Shown here piece after piece: positions 17,781 to 25,672 of a stretch of DNA of 64,000 nucleotides. This DNA is from Actinomyces sp. Marseille-P3109. GTDB taxonomy: Bacteria > Actinomycetota > Actinomycetes > Actinomycetales > Actinomycetaceae. The notes under the pieces are model-generated. The model made no database searches, was not told the origin of the DNA, and saw only the letters and a list, made by a program, of their open reading frames with translations. A program made the position numbers and the translations under genes. Where the stretch lies: NCBI RefSeq assembly GCF_900323545.1, contig NZ_OOHN01000008.1, positions 639,941 to 703,940 on the forward strand, read 5' to 3'. The stretch's first letter is position 1, and the number at the start of each line of letters is the position of its first letter.

Positions 17781-18797
17781 TCATGACGACGTCACCCGGG
17801 ACCGACTGGGCGTGGAGTCCCGAACCACCAGTTGCGGGGTCAAGGTGACGCTGCGAGGGGTGCCGCCCTCCACGAGCTCGTCGGACAGGCGCAGCGCAAC
17901 TCGTCCCAAGGCGTCGAAGTCCTGCGTGATACTGGACAACGACGGAGTGGCCCAACGCGCCAGAGGGATGTCATCGAAGCCGATGACGGCGACGTCGTCG
18001 GGGATCCTCACGCCGGCGGCGAGGAGCTCGTGACACAGTCCCAGGGCGATGTCGTCGTTACCGGCAAAGATGGCATCTGGCAGGCTGCTGTCGAGCAGGC
18101 GTCGAGCAACCTTGGCTCCCGCTTCTCCTGTCCAGGCGTCTGTGCCCACCCAACGACCAGGAACCCCTGCCTCGGCGCAGACCGACTGGTAGGCGGCGAG
18201 TCGCTCAGAGGCGTCCTGCCAGGACAGATCCCCAGTGACATGGAGTGGCCGCGTTCGGCCCTGGGAGAGGAGGTGCTCCGTCGCCAGTCTGGCTCCCAGG
18301 GCCTGGTTGATGGAGACGGTCGACAGCGTGGAGAAGTCGTACTGGCCGGAGATGATCGCAACGATGGGGCCGGGGCGTCGTTGGGAGGACAGTACGGCGA
18401 GGACATCGGCGCGTTGGGCGAGGACAACGGTGGCGGCCACGCGGTGGCCGTGCAGGTGAGCGAGTGCTTGTCTCACAGATTCCGAGTCGCTGCCGTCGGC
18501 GGTGGCAAGGACGAAGGTGCCACCACGCTCACGAACAGCCCGGGCAATCGCGGAGAAGGTGGAGGCCATGCCGTGCGACAGCCCGGCGGTCAGCAGAATC
18601 CCCACAGCGCCGGAGGATCCTGAGGCCAGTGAACGGGCGGCGAGGTTCGGCTCGTAACCCAGCGCTCGGACGGCGGCTAGTACCTTCTGTCGCGTCTCGG
18701 GGCGGACCGACGGGTGGTTGTTGAGCACGCGAGAGACGGTCTGAGACGAGACTCCGACCGCGTCAGCCACGTCACTGAGGGTCACGCGTGTGGACAC
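17781..18797 (-). CDS. LacI-family transcriptional regulator of the fucose locus
   Basis: Repressor of 338 aa. The N-terminal helix-turn-helix and hinge read VTLSDVADAVGVSSQTVSRVLNN and GYEPNLAARSLASG, and the rest is a periplasmic-binding-protein-like sensor ending in IFAGNDDIALG and VIGFDDIPLARW. A GTG at 18797 is chosen because a perfect minus-strand TATATT (18804-18809) lies 6 nt upstream. The longer ORF would begin above that promoter. It is convergent with fucP and probably binds the repeated GCGC-core motifs at 12449 and 12526. The effector is likely fucose or a phosphorylated intermediate, which is an inference. Confidence 0.85.
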   Translation of the reverse strand: MSTRVTLSDVADAVGVSSQTVSRVLNNHPSVRPETRQKVLAAVRALGYEPNLAARSLASGSSGAVGILLTAGLSHGMASTFSAIARAVRERGGTFVLATADGSDSESVRQALAHLHGHRVAATVVLAQRADVLAVLSSQRRPGPIVAIISGQYDFSTLSTVSINQALGARLATEHLLSQGRTRPLHVTGDLSWQDASERLAAYQSVCAEAGVPGRWVGTDAWTGEAGAKVARRLLDSSLPDAIFAGNDDIALGLCHELLAAGVRIPDDVAVIGFDDIPLARWATPSLSSITQDFDALGRVALRLSDELVEGGTPRSVTLTPQLVVRDSTPSRSRVTSS

Positions 18798-18803
18798 AAG
18801 AAG

Positions 18804-18809
18804 AATATA
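18804..18809 (-). promoter_or_regulatory. -10 box of the LacI-type regulator gene, leaderless type
   Basis: On the minus strand TATATT lies exactly 6 nt before the GTG at 18797. It is the closest match to TATAAT among the leaderless boxes in this window. Confidence 0.6.
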
Positions 18810-18910
18810 GCAGCGCCTGTGCACCGCTCCCGGATGCTGGCGGATAGCGTGCTCGGGAGATGATGCGTGCTGCGGAGCGCGAAAGCGGGGGAGATGCTCT
18901 CTGTCGGCCT

Positions 18911-18936
18911 GCGCCGGTCCTGAAGGAGACCGGCGC
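18911..18936. other. Hairpin upstream of coaD
   Basis: GCGCCGGTC (18911-18919) and GACCGGCGC (18928-18936) form a perfect 9-bp stem with an 8-nt loop in the gap between the divergent regulator gene and coaD. It lies upstream of the coaD -10 box. Its role is unknown. Confidence 0.4.
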
Positions 18937-18970
18937 GGCGCGCGTCCCGCACGGCGACACGCCCAGCCAG

Positions 18971-18976
18971 TAGCGT
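18971..18976 (+). promoter_or_regulatory. -10 box of coaD operon, leaderless type
   Basis: TAGCGT lies 6 nt before the coaD ATG at 18983, with no Shine-Dalgarno. The same hexamer precedes ddl. Confidence 0.5.
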
Positions 18977-18982
18977 GGCCGC

Positions 18983-19570
18983 ATGAGCCTGGCCGTCTAC
19001 CCCGGAAGCTTCGACCCCCTCACTCTGGGGCACGTCGATATCGCCGCCCGCGCGACCACGCTCTTCGACGTCGTCGTCATCGGGATCGCCCACAACGCCA
19101 CCAAGGCCGGGCGCCACCTGCTCGATGTCGAGGAACGCCTGTCCCTGGCCAGGGCCTCCATCTCCCGCCTGCCCGGTGTCGAGGTGGACCTCGTTCCCGG
19201 CCTGCTGGCCGACTACTGCCGTCAGCGCGGTGCGACCGCCATCATCAAGGGGCTGCGCAACGGCAGCGACCTAGATGCCGAGCTGCCCATGGCGCTGCTC
19301 AATCGGGACCTGGGTGCCCCCGAGACGGTCTTCCTGACCGCTTCTCCCGCCCACGTCCACATCTCCTCCTCCCTCGTCAAGGATGTTGCCGGCTACGGCC
19401 GGGACGTCTCCACGCTCGTTCCACCCGCCGTCGCCCGTGCCCTGGAGTCCCGACTGACCGAGATCAGCCGGCCGTCCAGCCAGACCAACGACTCTCCAGG
19501 ACCCACCCCGACCGGGACCCAGCCAGGCCGCTTCGTCGGCGCCGACCAGACACGAGAGGACCTACCGTGA
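18983..19570 (+). CDS. coaD: Phosphopantetheine adenylyltransferase
   Basis: Adenylates 4'-phosphopantetheine in coenzyme A synthesis. The nucleotidyltransferase TxGH-type motif is GSFDPLTLGH (residues 8-17), KGLRNGSD binds substrate, and ISSSLVKDV matches the ISSTxxR motif. The enzyme core ends near residue 160, and the remaining 35 residues are a Pro/Thr/Gly-rich tail not usual for the family (about 160 aa). The stop overlaps the next start by 4 nt (GTGA), so coaD heads the coaD-sepIVA-DUF177 group. Confidence 0.93.
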   Translation: MSLAVYPGSFDPLTLGHVDIAARATTLFDVVVIGIAHNATKAGRHLLDVEERLSLARASISRLPGVEVDLVPGLLADYCRQRGATAIIKGLRNGSDLDAELPMALLNRDLGAPETVFLTASPAHVHISSSLVKDVAGYGRDVSTLVPPAVARALESRLTEISRPSSQTNDSPGPTPTGTQPGRFVGADQTREDLP

Positions 19571-20118
19571 CGACCAGCCGCGATGCCGGAGACGACCTGC
19601 TGCGCATCCTCGACGAGCTCGATGAGCTCATCACCAACGCACGTTCCATGCCCATGAGCGCGTCCGTGATCGTCAACCGGGAAACCGCCCATCAACTCAT
19701 CGATCGGGCCCGTGACGCGGTCCCCACCGCCGTCCACCGAGCTGAGAAGATCGTTGCCGACGCCGACGCCGTCCTGGCCGAAGGACGCGCCGAGTCCGAG
19801 CGGCTTGTCCAGTACGCCCAGGAGGAGTCCGAGCGCCTGGTGGCCGGGGAGAACATCGTGCGCATGGCCAACGACCGGGCCGACAGCATCGTGGCCGCTG
19901 CCGAGGACAAGGCCACCTCCCTGCGCCACGGGGCGGACGAGTACTCAGACCGAACCCTGGCCTCCCTGGAGGCCGAGGTCGCCAAGGTCGCCGAGCAGAT
20001 CCGCGCCGGCCGTGAGGTCCTGGCCGGCCGCCTGGGTGGCGGCCTGGACCAGGAGGTGGAGGTCCAGGAGCCCGTCCGCCGTCGCTCCGGCTGGTCCGTG
20101 GACCCCTCCGCCCGCTGA
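19567..20118 (+). CDS. SepIVA-like coiled-coil protein (DivIVA-related)
   Basis: Coiled-coil protein of 183 aa rich in Ala, Glu and Arg, with heptad-like stretches from about residue 50 to 150 (for example AHQLIDRARDAVPTAVHRAE). It resembles mycobacterial SepIVA by position (just upstream of DUF177, rnc and the fpg/mutM gene) and by composition. SepIVA is a DivIVA-domain protein needed for septation and envelope growth in mycobacteria. The same role here is inferred from synteny. The GTG start overlaps the coaD stop. An F0F1 b-subunit-like coiled coil is the main alternative reading, but no membrane segment is present. Confidence 0.65.
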   Translation: MTTSRDAGDDLLRILDELDELITNARSMPMSASVIVNRETAHQLIDRARDAVPTAVHRAEKIVADADAVLAEGRAESERLVQYAQEESERLVAGENIVRMANDRADSIVAAAEDKATSLRHGADEYSDRTLASLEAEVAKVAEQIRAGREVLAGRLGGGLDQEVEVQEPVRRRSGWSVDPSAR

Positions 20119-20230
20119 ACCGGTGGTACCGGGACCTCGGGGTACGCTCGCGCCAGACACCTCATCCATCACCTCGCCGACGACGGTCACCGTCTCCAGA
20201 CGGCGGGGTCAACCAGTTGTGGAGGCAACC

Positions 20231-20809
20231 ATGCCAGGACTCGTCGTCGACATCGTCGACCTGCCCCGAGCCACCGGCTCGGTCAAGAACCTGCGGATCC
20301 GCACCCCCGCCCCCGCCGACCTGGGCACCGAGGTCATCGGTGTGCCCGAGGACAGCGACCTCGTCCTTGACGTCACCCTGACCTCCATGGACGACGGCGT
20401 CCTGGCCCACGCCGACGCCGACCTCCACGTCCACGGCGAGTGCGTGCGCTGCCTGCGCGACCTCGACGAGGACCGCACCGTGAGGATCGACGAGCTCTAC
20501 CTCTTCCCCGAGGTCATAGAGACCCAGCGGGCCGAGGGCGACGAGGAGGCCGATGAGCTCCTCGCTGTCGGGGAGACCACCTTGGACCTCGAGCCGGCCC
20601 TGCGCGACGCCCTGGTGCCCACACTGCCGTTCCAGCCCCTGTGCCGCCCCGACTGCCCCGGGCTGTGCCCGGACTGCGGGCAGCGGCTCGAGGACCTGCC
20701 CGCCGACCACCACCACGAGGTCCTCGACCCGCGCTGGTCCGCGCTGGCCGGCCTGCTGGAGTCCGAGACCGACCAGCAGGACGAGGACTCCGAAGAGGGT
20801 CGGCCCTGA
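20231..20809 (+). CDS. DUF177 / YceD-family protein
   Basis: Protein of 192 aa of the family tied to 23S rRNA and large-subunit accumulation. Four cysteine positions are visible: CVRC in the middle, then [13 protein letters not shown] near residue 140-155, a probable zinc site. The ATG at 20231 follows GGAGG at 20221-20225 with perfect spacing. The open frame extends far upstream only as a shadow of the previous gene. In many bacteria rpmF (L32) follows this gene, but here rnc follows directly with a 1-nt overlap. Confidence 0.85.
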   Translation: MPGLVVDIVDLPRATGSVKNLRIRTPAPADLGTEVIGVPEDSDLVLDVTLTSMDDGVLAHADADLHVHGECVRCLRDLDEDRTVRIDELYLFPEVIETQRAEGDEEADELLAVGETTLDLEPALRDALVPTLPFQPLCRPDCPGLCPDCGQRLEDLPADHHHEVLDPRWSALAGLLESETDQQDEDSEEGRP

Positions 20810-21612
20810 TGGCCCGGCGCCGCAGCGCCCCGCCCGCGCGCACCGACACCGATGCGCTCGTCTACCGCTGGGGTCCCAGCATTGACGCCGAGCTGCTCGA
20901 CCTGGCCCTGACCCACCGCTCCTACGCCCATGAGAACGGTGGTCTGCCCACCAACGAGCGCCTCGAGTTCCTGGGCGACTCCGTCCTGGGCATCATCGTC
21001 ACCGAGTACCTCTACCGCACCCACGCGGCCGTCCCCGAGGGACAGCTCGCCAAGATGCGCGCGGCCACGGTCTCCGAGCCGGCCCTGGCCGCCGTCGCCC
21101 GCGACCTGGGGCTGGGGGAGTTCATCAAGCTCGGCAAGGGCGAGGCTCTATCGGGCGGGCGCGACAAGGACTCCATCCTGTCCGACACGGTCGAGGCCCT
21201 CATCGGCGCCACCTACCTCACCCACGGCCTGGAGGAGACCCGTACGGTCGTCACCCGGCTCGTCTCGCGCTTCCTGGACTCCGCCCGTACCCGTGGCGCG
21301 GGACTGGACTGGAAGACCAGCCTCCAGGAGCTCACCGCCGCCCACCAGCTCGGCAACCCAGGCTACGAGGTGGCCGGCACCGGCCCCGACCACCAGCGGA
21401 TCTTCACCGCCAGCGCCATCATCGACGGCGAGATCCTGGGACAGGGCACGGGTACCTCGAAGAAGATCGCCGAGCACGACGCCGCCGAGGCCGCCTACGC
21501 CGCCATCCTGGCCGCTCGGGGTGACGGCGGACTGGACCTGCCCGGCGTCAACGAGGCCCTGCGCGCTGACCTGCTCACTCAGCAGGACTCCCAGCACTCC
21601 CAGCAGAGCTGA
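20809..21612 (+). CDS. rnc: Ribonuclease III
   Basis: Endonuclease for double-stranded RNA, used in rRNA precursor and mRNA processing. The signature [13 protein letters not shown] is at residues 49-61, with the second catalytic acids in [12 protein letters not shown]-terminal dsRNA-binding domain starts near [11 protein letters not shown] and ends with [13 protein letters not shown]. The length of 267 aa is normal with an Arg-rich N-terminus and a short tail. The ATG overlaps the DUF177 stop (TGATG), and the stop overlaps the mutM start in the same way. Confidence 0.96.
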   Translation: MARRRSAPPARTDTDALVYRWGPSIDAELLDLALTHRSYAHENGGLPTNERLEFLGDSVLGIIVTEYLYRTHAAVPEGQLAKMRAATVSEPALAAVARDLGLGEFIKLGKGEALSGGRDKDSILSDTVEALIGATYLTHGLEETRTVVTRLVSRFLDSARTRGAGLDWKTSLQELTAAHQLGNPGYEVAGTGPDHQRIFTASAIIDGEILGQGTGTSKKIAEHDAAEAAYAAILAARGDGGLDLPGVNEALRADLLTQQDSQHSQQS

Positions 21613-22703
21613 TGCCCGAGCTCTCAGAGGTCGAGGTCGTGCGCGCCGGGCTCGCCCGGCACGTCGTCGGACGCACGGTCACCGGTGTCGAGGTCCTCGA
21701 CCCGCGTCCCCTGCGCCGCCAGGACGGGGGAGCACAGGCCTTCGTCGACCGGATCACCGGACGCACCGTCACCGCGGCCGTCCGGCGGGGGAAGTTCCTG
21801 TGGCTGCCGCTGGATGACGGCCGCGCCCTGTCGGCCCACCTGGGTATGAGCGGCCAGCTGCTCGTACGCGGCACCACCACCGCGGCCGCCTCCGAACCGG
21901 ATCCGGAGCCTGTGAGTGCCGCGGCCTTCCTGACGGATCCGAGTGCACAGCACGGAGGGCGCCCGGTGGACCTGAGCGCCACCGAGCAGCCCCGCTACGT
22001 GCGGGACATCTCGACCTCGCCGCGCCACCTGCGCGTGCGGCTCCATCTCAGCACCTATCCGAGCGCCGACCCGAGTGCCGGCGAAGGACCCGTCCCGGGG
22101 GCGGGCTCCGGCGACGGCGCGGTTCTCGACCTGGTCGACCAGCGCATGCTCGGTGGCCTGCACGTCGTCGACCTGGTCCCCACCGCCGACGGAGCCCCCG
22201 GCGGCATGGGCAGCCCCGAACCGCTGCTGCCGGCCGATGCCACCCACATCGCCCGTGACCTGCTCGATCCCTCCCTGGAGCGCACCGGTCCCGGTGGGGT
22301 CGTTACCCGGGTGCGCGCCTCGAAACGAGCCATCAAGACCCTCTTGCTCGATCAGGGGCTCGTCTCCGGCATCGGCAACATCTACGCCGACGAGGGCCTG
22401 TGGGAGGCCGGGGTGCACGGTCTGAGGCCGGGGGCGGCGATCGGTCCCCGGGGCGTGGCCCGGATCCTTGAGTCCACGGCCGAGGTCATGCGCCGGGCCC
22501 TGGAGGCCGGCGGCACGAGCTTCGACGCCCTCTACGTCGACGTCGAGGGCGCCTCCGGCTTCTTCGCCCGTGAGCTTCGGGCCTACGGGCGCCAGGGGCA
22601 GGACTGCCGCCGCTGCGGGACCAGCATGCTCCGCGAGGTCCTGGGCGGACGCTCCCACACATACTGCCCCCGCTGCCAGACCCGGCCGCGCCGCTCCAGG
22701 TGA
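21612..22703 (+). CDS. mutM: Formamidopyrimidine-DNA glycosylase, with internal insertion
   Basis: Base-excision repair glycosylase/lyase for 8-oxoguanine and ring-opened purines. The N-terminus is PELSEVEVVR. The usual PELPEV has Pro where this has Ser, while the catalytic P2 and E3 (counting Met1) are kept. LGMSGQLLVRG, VDQRMLGGLHVV and the zinc finger CRRCGTS...YCPRCQ at the C-terminus confirm the family. At 363 aa it is 70-80 residues longer than usual: a low-complexity Ala/Pro/Ser-rich insertion with a second Gly-rich loop sits between LVRG and VDQR (about 85-170). It is coupled to rnc by a 1-nt overlap. Confidence 0.9.
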   Translation: MPELSEVEVVRAGLARHVVGRTVTGVEVLDPRPLRRQDGGAQAFVDRITGRTVTAAVRRGKFLWLPLDDGRALSAHLGMSGQLLVRGTTTAAASEPDPEPVSAAAFLTDPSAQHGGRPVDLSATEQPRYVRDISTSPRHLRVRLHLSTYPSADPSAGEGPVPGAGSGDGAVLDLVDQRMLGGLHVVDLVPTADGAPGGMGSPEPLLPADATHIARDLLDPSLERTGPGGVVTRVRASKRAIKTLLLDQGLVSGIGNIYADEGLWEAGVHGLRPGAAIGPRGVARILESTAEVMRRALEAGGTSFDALYVDVEGASGFFARELRAYGRQGQDCRRCGTSMLREVLGGRSHTYCPRCQTRPRRSR

Positions 22704-22798
22704 GGAAGTGCCCGACGTGCGCCGGCTGTGTGCTGCGCACCCCATGACAACGGCGCCACGACGCAGCAGTCCGTGTGACGTAGGTCCCCGGCCCCTGG

Positions 22799-22804
22799 TA
22801 ATGT
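22799..22804 (+). promoter_or_regulatory. -10 box of the LuxR-type response regulator gene
   Basis: TAATGT lies 7 nt before the ATG at 22812. An in-frame ATG at 22806 is only 1 nt from the box and is therefore less likely to be the start. Confidence 0.5.
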
Positions 22805-22811
22805 CATGAGC

Positions 22812-23465
22812 ATGGCATACACCCCCTCCTCGGAGATCGTCCGCGTCATGATCGTGGACGACCACGAGATCGTCCGCCGCGGCATCGCCGAGATCATCGA
22901 CCGCGCTGACGGGCTCGACGTCGTTGCCGAGGCGGGCTCCCGAGCGGAGGCGGTACGTCGGGCCGAGCTGGTTCGCCCCGACGTCATCCTCGTGGACCTC
23001 CAGCTGCCCGACGGCACGGGCATCGAGCTCATGCAGGAGCTGCGCGAGTCGGTGCCCCAGGCCCTGCCCATCGTGCTGACCTCCTTCGACGACGATGAGG
23101 CTCTGGCCGAGGCCCTGGCCGCCGGGGCCCGGGCCTACCTGCTCAAGACCGTCCACGGCGCCGAGATCAGCGACGTCGTGCGGGCCGTCGCCTCCGGGCG
23201 CGTCCTGCTCGACGAGCGCACCGTCACGCGCCGCAGGGCCGACCACGACGATCCCACCGCCGACCTGACCAACGCCGAGCGCAAGGTGCTCGACCTCATC
23301 GGCGACGGTCTATCCAATCGGGAGATCGGTGAACGCCTCGGGGTCGCCGAGAAGACGGTCAAGAACCACATCACCTCCCTGCTGGCCAAGATGGGCTTGC
23401 AGCGGCGCACCCAGGTCGCCGCCTGGGTGGCCGGCCAGCGCGCCTCGGGCTGGCGCAACGGCTGA
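22812..23465 (+). CDS. NarL/FixJ-type response regulator
   Basis: Two-component response regulator of 217 aa. The receiver domain has DD near residue 16, the phospho-acceptor Asp62 in ILVDLQLPDG, Thr/Ser in LTSF and Lys in LLKT. The C-terminal LuxR-type HTH begins LTNAERKVLDLIGDGLSNRE and contains GVAEKTVKNHITSL. It faces the histidine kinase gene tail to tail with a 42-nt gap, so the two are the probable pair. Because the kinase gene is the last gene of the cydABDC run, the system is likely to sense redox or oxygen and may control the cyd operon itself. Confidence 0.88.
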   Translation: MAYTPSSEIVRVMIVDDHEIVRRGIAEIIDRADGLDVVAEAGSRAEAVRRAELVRPDVILVDLQLPDGTGIELMQELRESVPQALPIVLTSFDDDEALAEALAAGARAYLLKTVHGAEISDVVRAVASGRVLLDERTVTRRRADHDDPTADLTNAERKVLDLIGDGLSNREIGERLGVAEKTVKNHITSLLAKMGLQRRTQVAAWVAGQRASGWRNG

Positions 23466-23507
23466 CCGCTCGTTCTTCGGCGGACGGAGCCGCAGGGGAC
23501 GGAGGCC

Positions 23508-25667
23508 TCAGCGCAGCCGGCCCCCCTCGCTCAGCGGCACCCGCCACGTGAAGCAGGTGCCTCGTCTCTCGCCGTCGGAGCGGGCCCGCGGGCCGATGAC
23601 GAAACTGCCGCCGTGACGACGGGCCCGCTCGGCCATGTTGGCCGTCCCCGAACGGCGCGTCACGGACGGGTTCACCCCGACGCCGTCGTCGCGGCAGACG
23701 ATCTCCACCACCGGGCTTCCCCGGAACGGCTCGGCATCGCCCGAGGCGTGGCCCTCGTCGTCCCCCGGCCCGCAGCACAGCTCTGAACCGGGCAGCACCC
23801 CCTCGATCTTGACGTCCACCGTCACCGAGGAGGCATGGGCGTGCCGGGCCACGTTGCTCAGGCCCTCGCGCACCACGGCCACCATGTCGTCGGCGATGTT
23901 CGGGTCCACGACGGCGTCGACCGAGGTGATGAGCCGGTCCTCCTCGTCGCGGTCCACCTGGGCCAGGCCCCGGCCATCGACGCTCAGCAGCAGCGAGGGG
24001 GCGTAGCCCAGGGCGTTGCGGGCCAGGGACGCCTCCCGTCGCAGGCGCTCGACGACGCTGACCTCCTCGTCGCGGTCGCGCAGGGAACGCACAATGGAGC
24101 GGATCTGGCCCACGGAGTCGTCCACCGCCTCCAGCGCGGTGCTCAGGACGGAGCACACGGTATCCAGGTCCGTCTCCGCACCGGCCGTCGCATCACTGCC
24201 CCGCGCAGTGGCCAGCCGCTCCCGGGCCGCCGAGATCTGCATCCCGGTGGCGAAGAGCTGCTGGATGGCCAGGTCGTGCAGGTCCCGGCCGATCCGGGCC
24301 CGCTCGTCCAGGAGCGTGGCCATCTCCTCGGCGTGCTGGGCGTCGGCCAGCTCGAAGGCCATCGTGGCCTGGCCCGCCACGAGTTCGGCGATCTCCAGGT
24401 CCTGGGCGGTGAACGGGGCGGCACCGGGGGAGCGCAGCAGCAGCATGACGCCCACGCCCCGACCCCGGTGGATCATCGGGGCGTAGAGTGCCGGCCCGAA
24501 CCGGGCCAGTTGAGGCACCATCAGCTCACCGTCCCGCCAGGACTCCTCCAATGAGTTCACCACGAGGCCGGTCTGGTGCGCCAGAGTGGTCAGCGCCCGG
24601 CCCTCGGGCGGGAAGAAGGTGCCGACCAGGTCGTCTGCATGGTCGCCGTCGGCGATCTCGCAGATCCACCTCTCCCCGATGCTGGGCAGGACGAGCGCGG
24701 CGGTATCGGCGTGGGCGACCTGGCGGACCCGGTGGGCGATGAGGGTCAGGGCGTCGTCCTCCTCGGCACCGGAGAGCAGCAGGGTCGTCAGCTCCTGGGA
24801 GACGGCCATCCACTGCTCGCGGTCACGGGCCTCGCGGTACAGGCGTGCGTTCTCCACGGCCACGGCCGCGGCCTGCGCCAGGGTCAGGACGGCGTCGGCG
24901 TCGGAACGGGTGAAGCCCCCCGGTTTGTCGCACAGGTAGAGGTGCCCGTAGACCTGGCCGTGCAGTCGCAGCGGGGCCGAGAGCAGGCTGCCGGTCTCCT
25001 CGCCCTCGATGGCTCCGGTGAAGGCCGAGGCGCGACCCAGGTCGTTGTCGATGACCAGGCCCGTGCCCTGCAGCCCGTTGAGCAGAGCGTTGCCGGAGGT
25101 GTCGGGGGCACTGGAGACGCCGGTAGCGCCGGGGACGCCTGCAGTCTGGGTATTGCCTGCGGCGCAGGGGGCGCTCTCGGCCATCTGGGCCAGCTCGTCG
25201 AGGGTCGCCCTGGGCACGCCGCTGCTCAGCCCGGTGCCCGAGGCCTCGAGGGAGGTTCCTGCATCGATGGCGTTGATGTCCATGTCCGCGTGGCTGAGCA
25301 CGGCGATGGTGCCCCAGGAGGCACCCGTGATGGAGCAGGCGGACTCCACCAGTCGACGCAGCGCGTCGGGAACTCGCAGGGAGCTGGTCAGCTGCAGGGC
25401 CGCCTGAATGAGGTCGACGGTGGCCTCGTCCAGGCTCGGTTGGAGGGAGGCGGCCTGACGGCCGCGGGTGGAGGCGAGCTGGTCGGCGTGGACGGCGTAG
25501 GCCAGGCGTCCCGCCGGGGATGGCTCTTCCGACGGCGGCGTCACTGTCTCCTCGGTCTCCTGGGCGGCCTGCTCCTGGAGCTCCTGCGGACCGTCCTCGG
25601 GCACACCGGGGAAGAGGGGGCCCTGCGGGAGTGCCTCTGCTGCGTCATGCGGGTCGTGTGTTGTCAT
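23508..25667 (-). CDS. GAF-domain sensor histidine kinase (DevS/NarX-type)
   Basis: Cytoplasmic sensor kinase of 719 aa with no clear membrane segment. Two GAF-like domains cover roughly 60-260 and 270-430 (the second includes YGHLYLCDKPGGF and AVENARLYREA). Dimerisation and phospho-transfer follow in a HisKA_3 segment, ERARIGRDLHDLAIQQLF. The catalytic domain has EGLSNVARHAHAS as N box and DDGVGV as G box. An ATG at 25667 is chosen 5 nt after the cydC stop, where the conserved region begins. Co-orientation with cydC suggests one transcript. GAF ligands could be heme, a cyclic nucleotide or a redox group, and the sequence does not decide. Confidence 0.85.
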   Translation of the reverse strand: MTTHDPHDAAEALPQGPLFPGVPEDGPQELQEQAAQETEETVTPPSEEPSPAGRLAYAVHADQLASTRGRQAASLQPSLDEATVDLIQAALQLTSSLRVPDALRRLVESACSITGASWGTIAVLSHADMDINAIDAGTSLEASGTGLSSGVPRATLDELAQMAESAPCAAGNTQTAGVPGATGVSSAPDTSGNALLNGLQGTGLVIDNDLGRASAFTGAIEGEETGSLLSAPLRLHGQVYGHLYLCDKPGGFTRSDADAVLTLAQAAAVAVENARLYREARDREQWMAVSQELTTLLLSGAEEDDALTLIAHRVRQVAHADTAALVLPSIGERWICEIADGDHADDLVGTFFPPEGRALTTLAHQTGLVVNSLEESWRDGELMVPQLARFGPALYAPMIHRGRGVGVMLLLRSPGAAPFTAQDLEIAELVAGQATMAFELADAQHAEEMATLLDERARIGRDLHDLAIQQLFATGMQISAARERLATARGSDATAGAETDLDTVCSVLSTALEAVDDSVGQIRSIVRSLRDRDEEVSVVERLRREASLARNALGYAPSLLLSVDGRGLAQVDRDEEDRLITSVDAVVDPNIADDMVAVVREGLSNVARHAHASSVTVDVKIEGVLPGSELCCGPGDDEGHASGDAEPFRGSPVVEIVCRDDGVGVNPSVTRRSGTANMAERARRHGGSFVIGPRARSDGERRGTCFTWRVPLSEGGRLR

Positions 25668-25672
25668 CGTGC

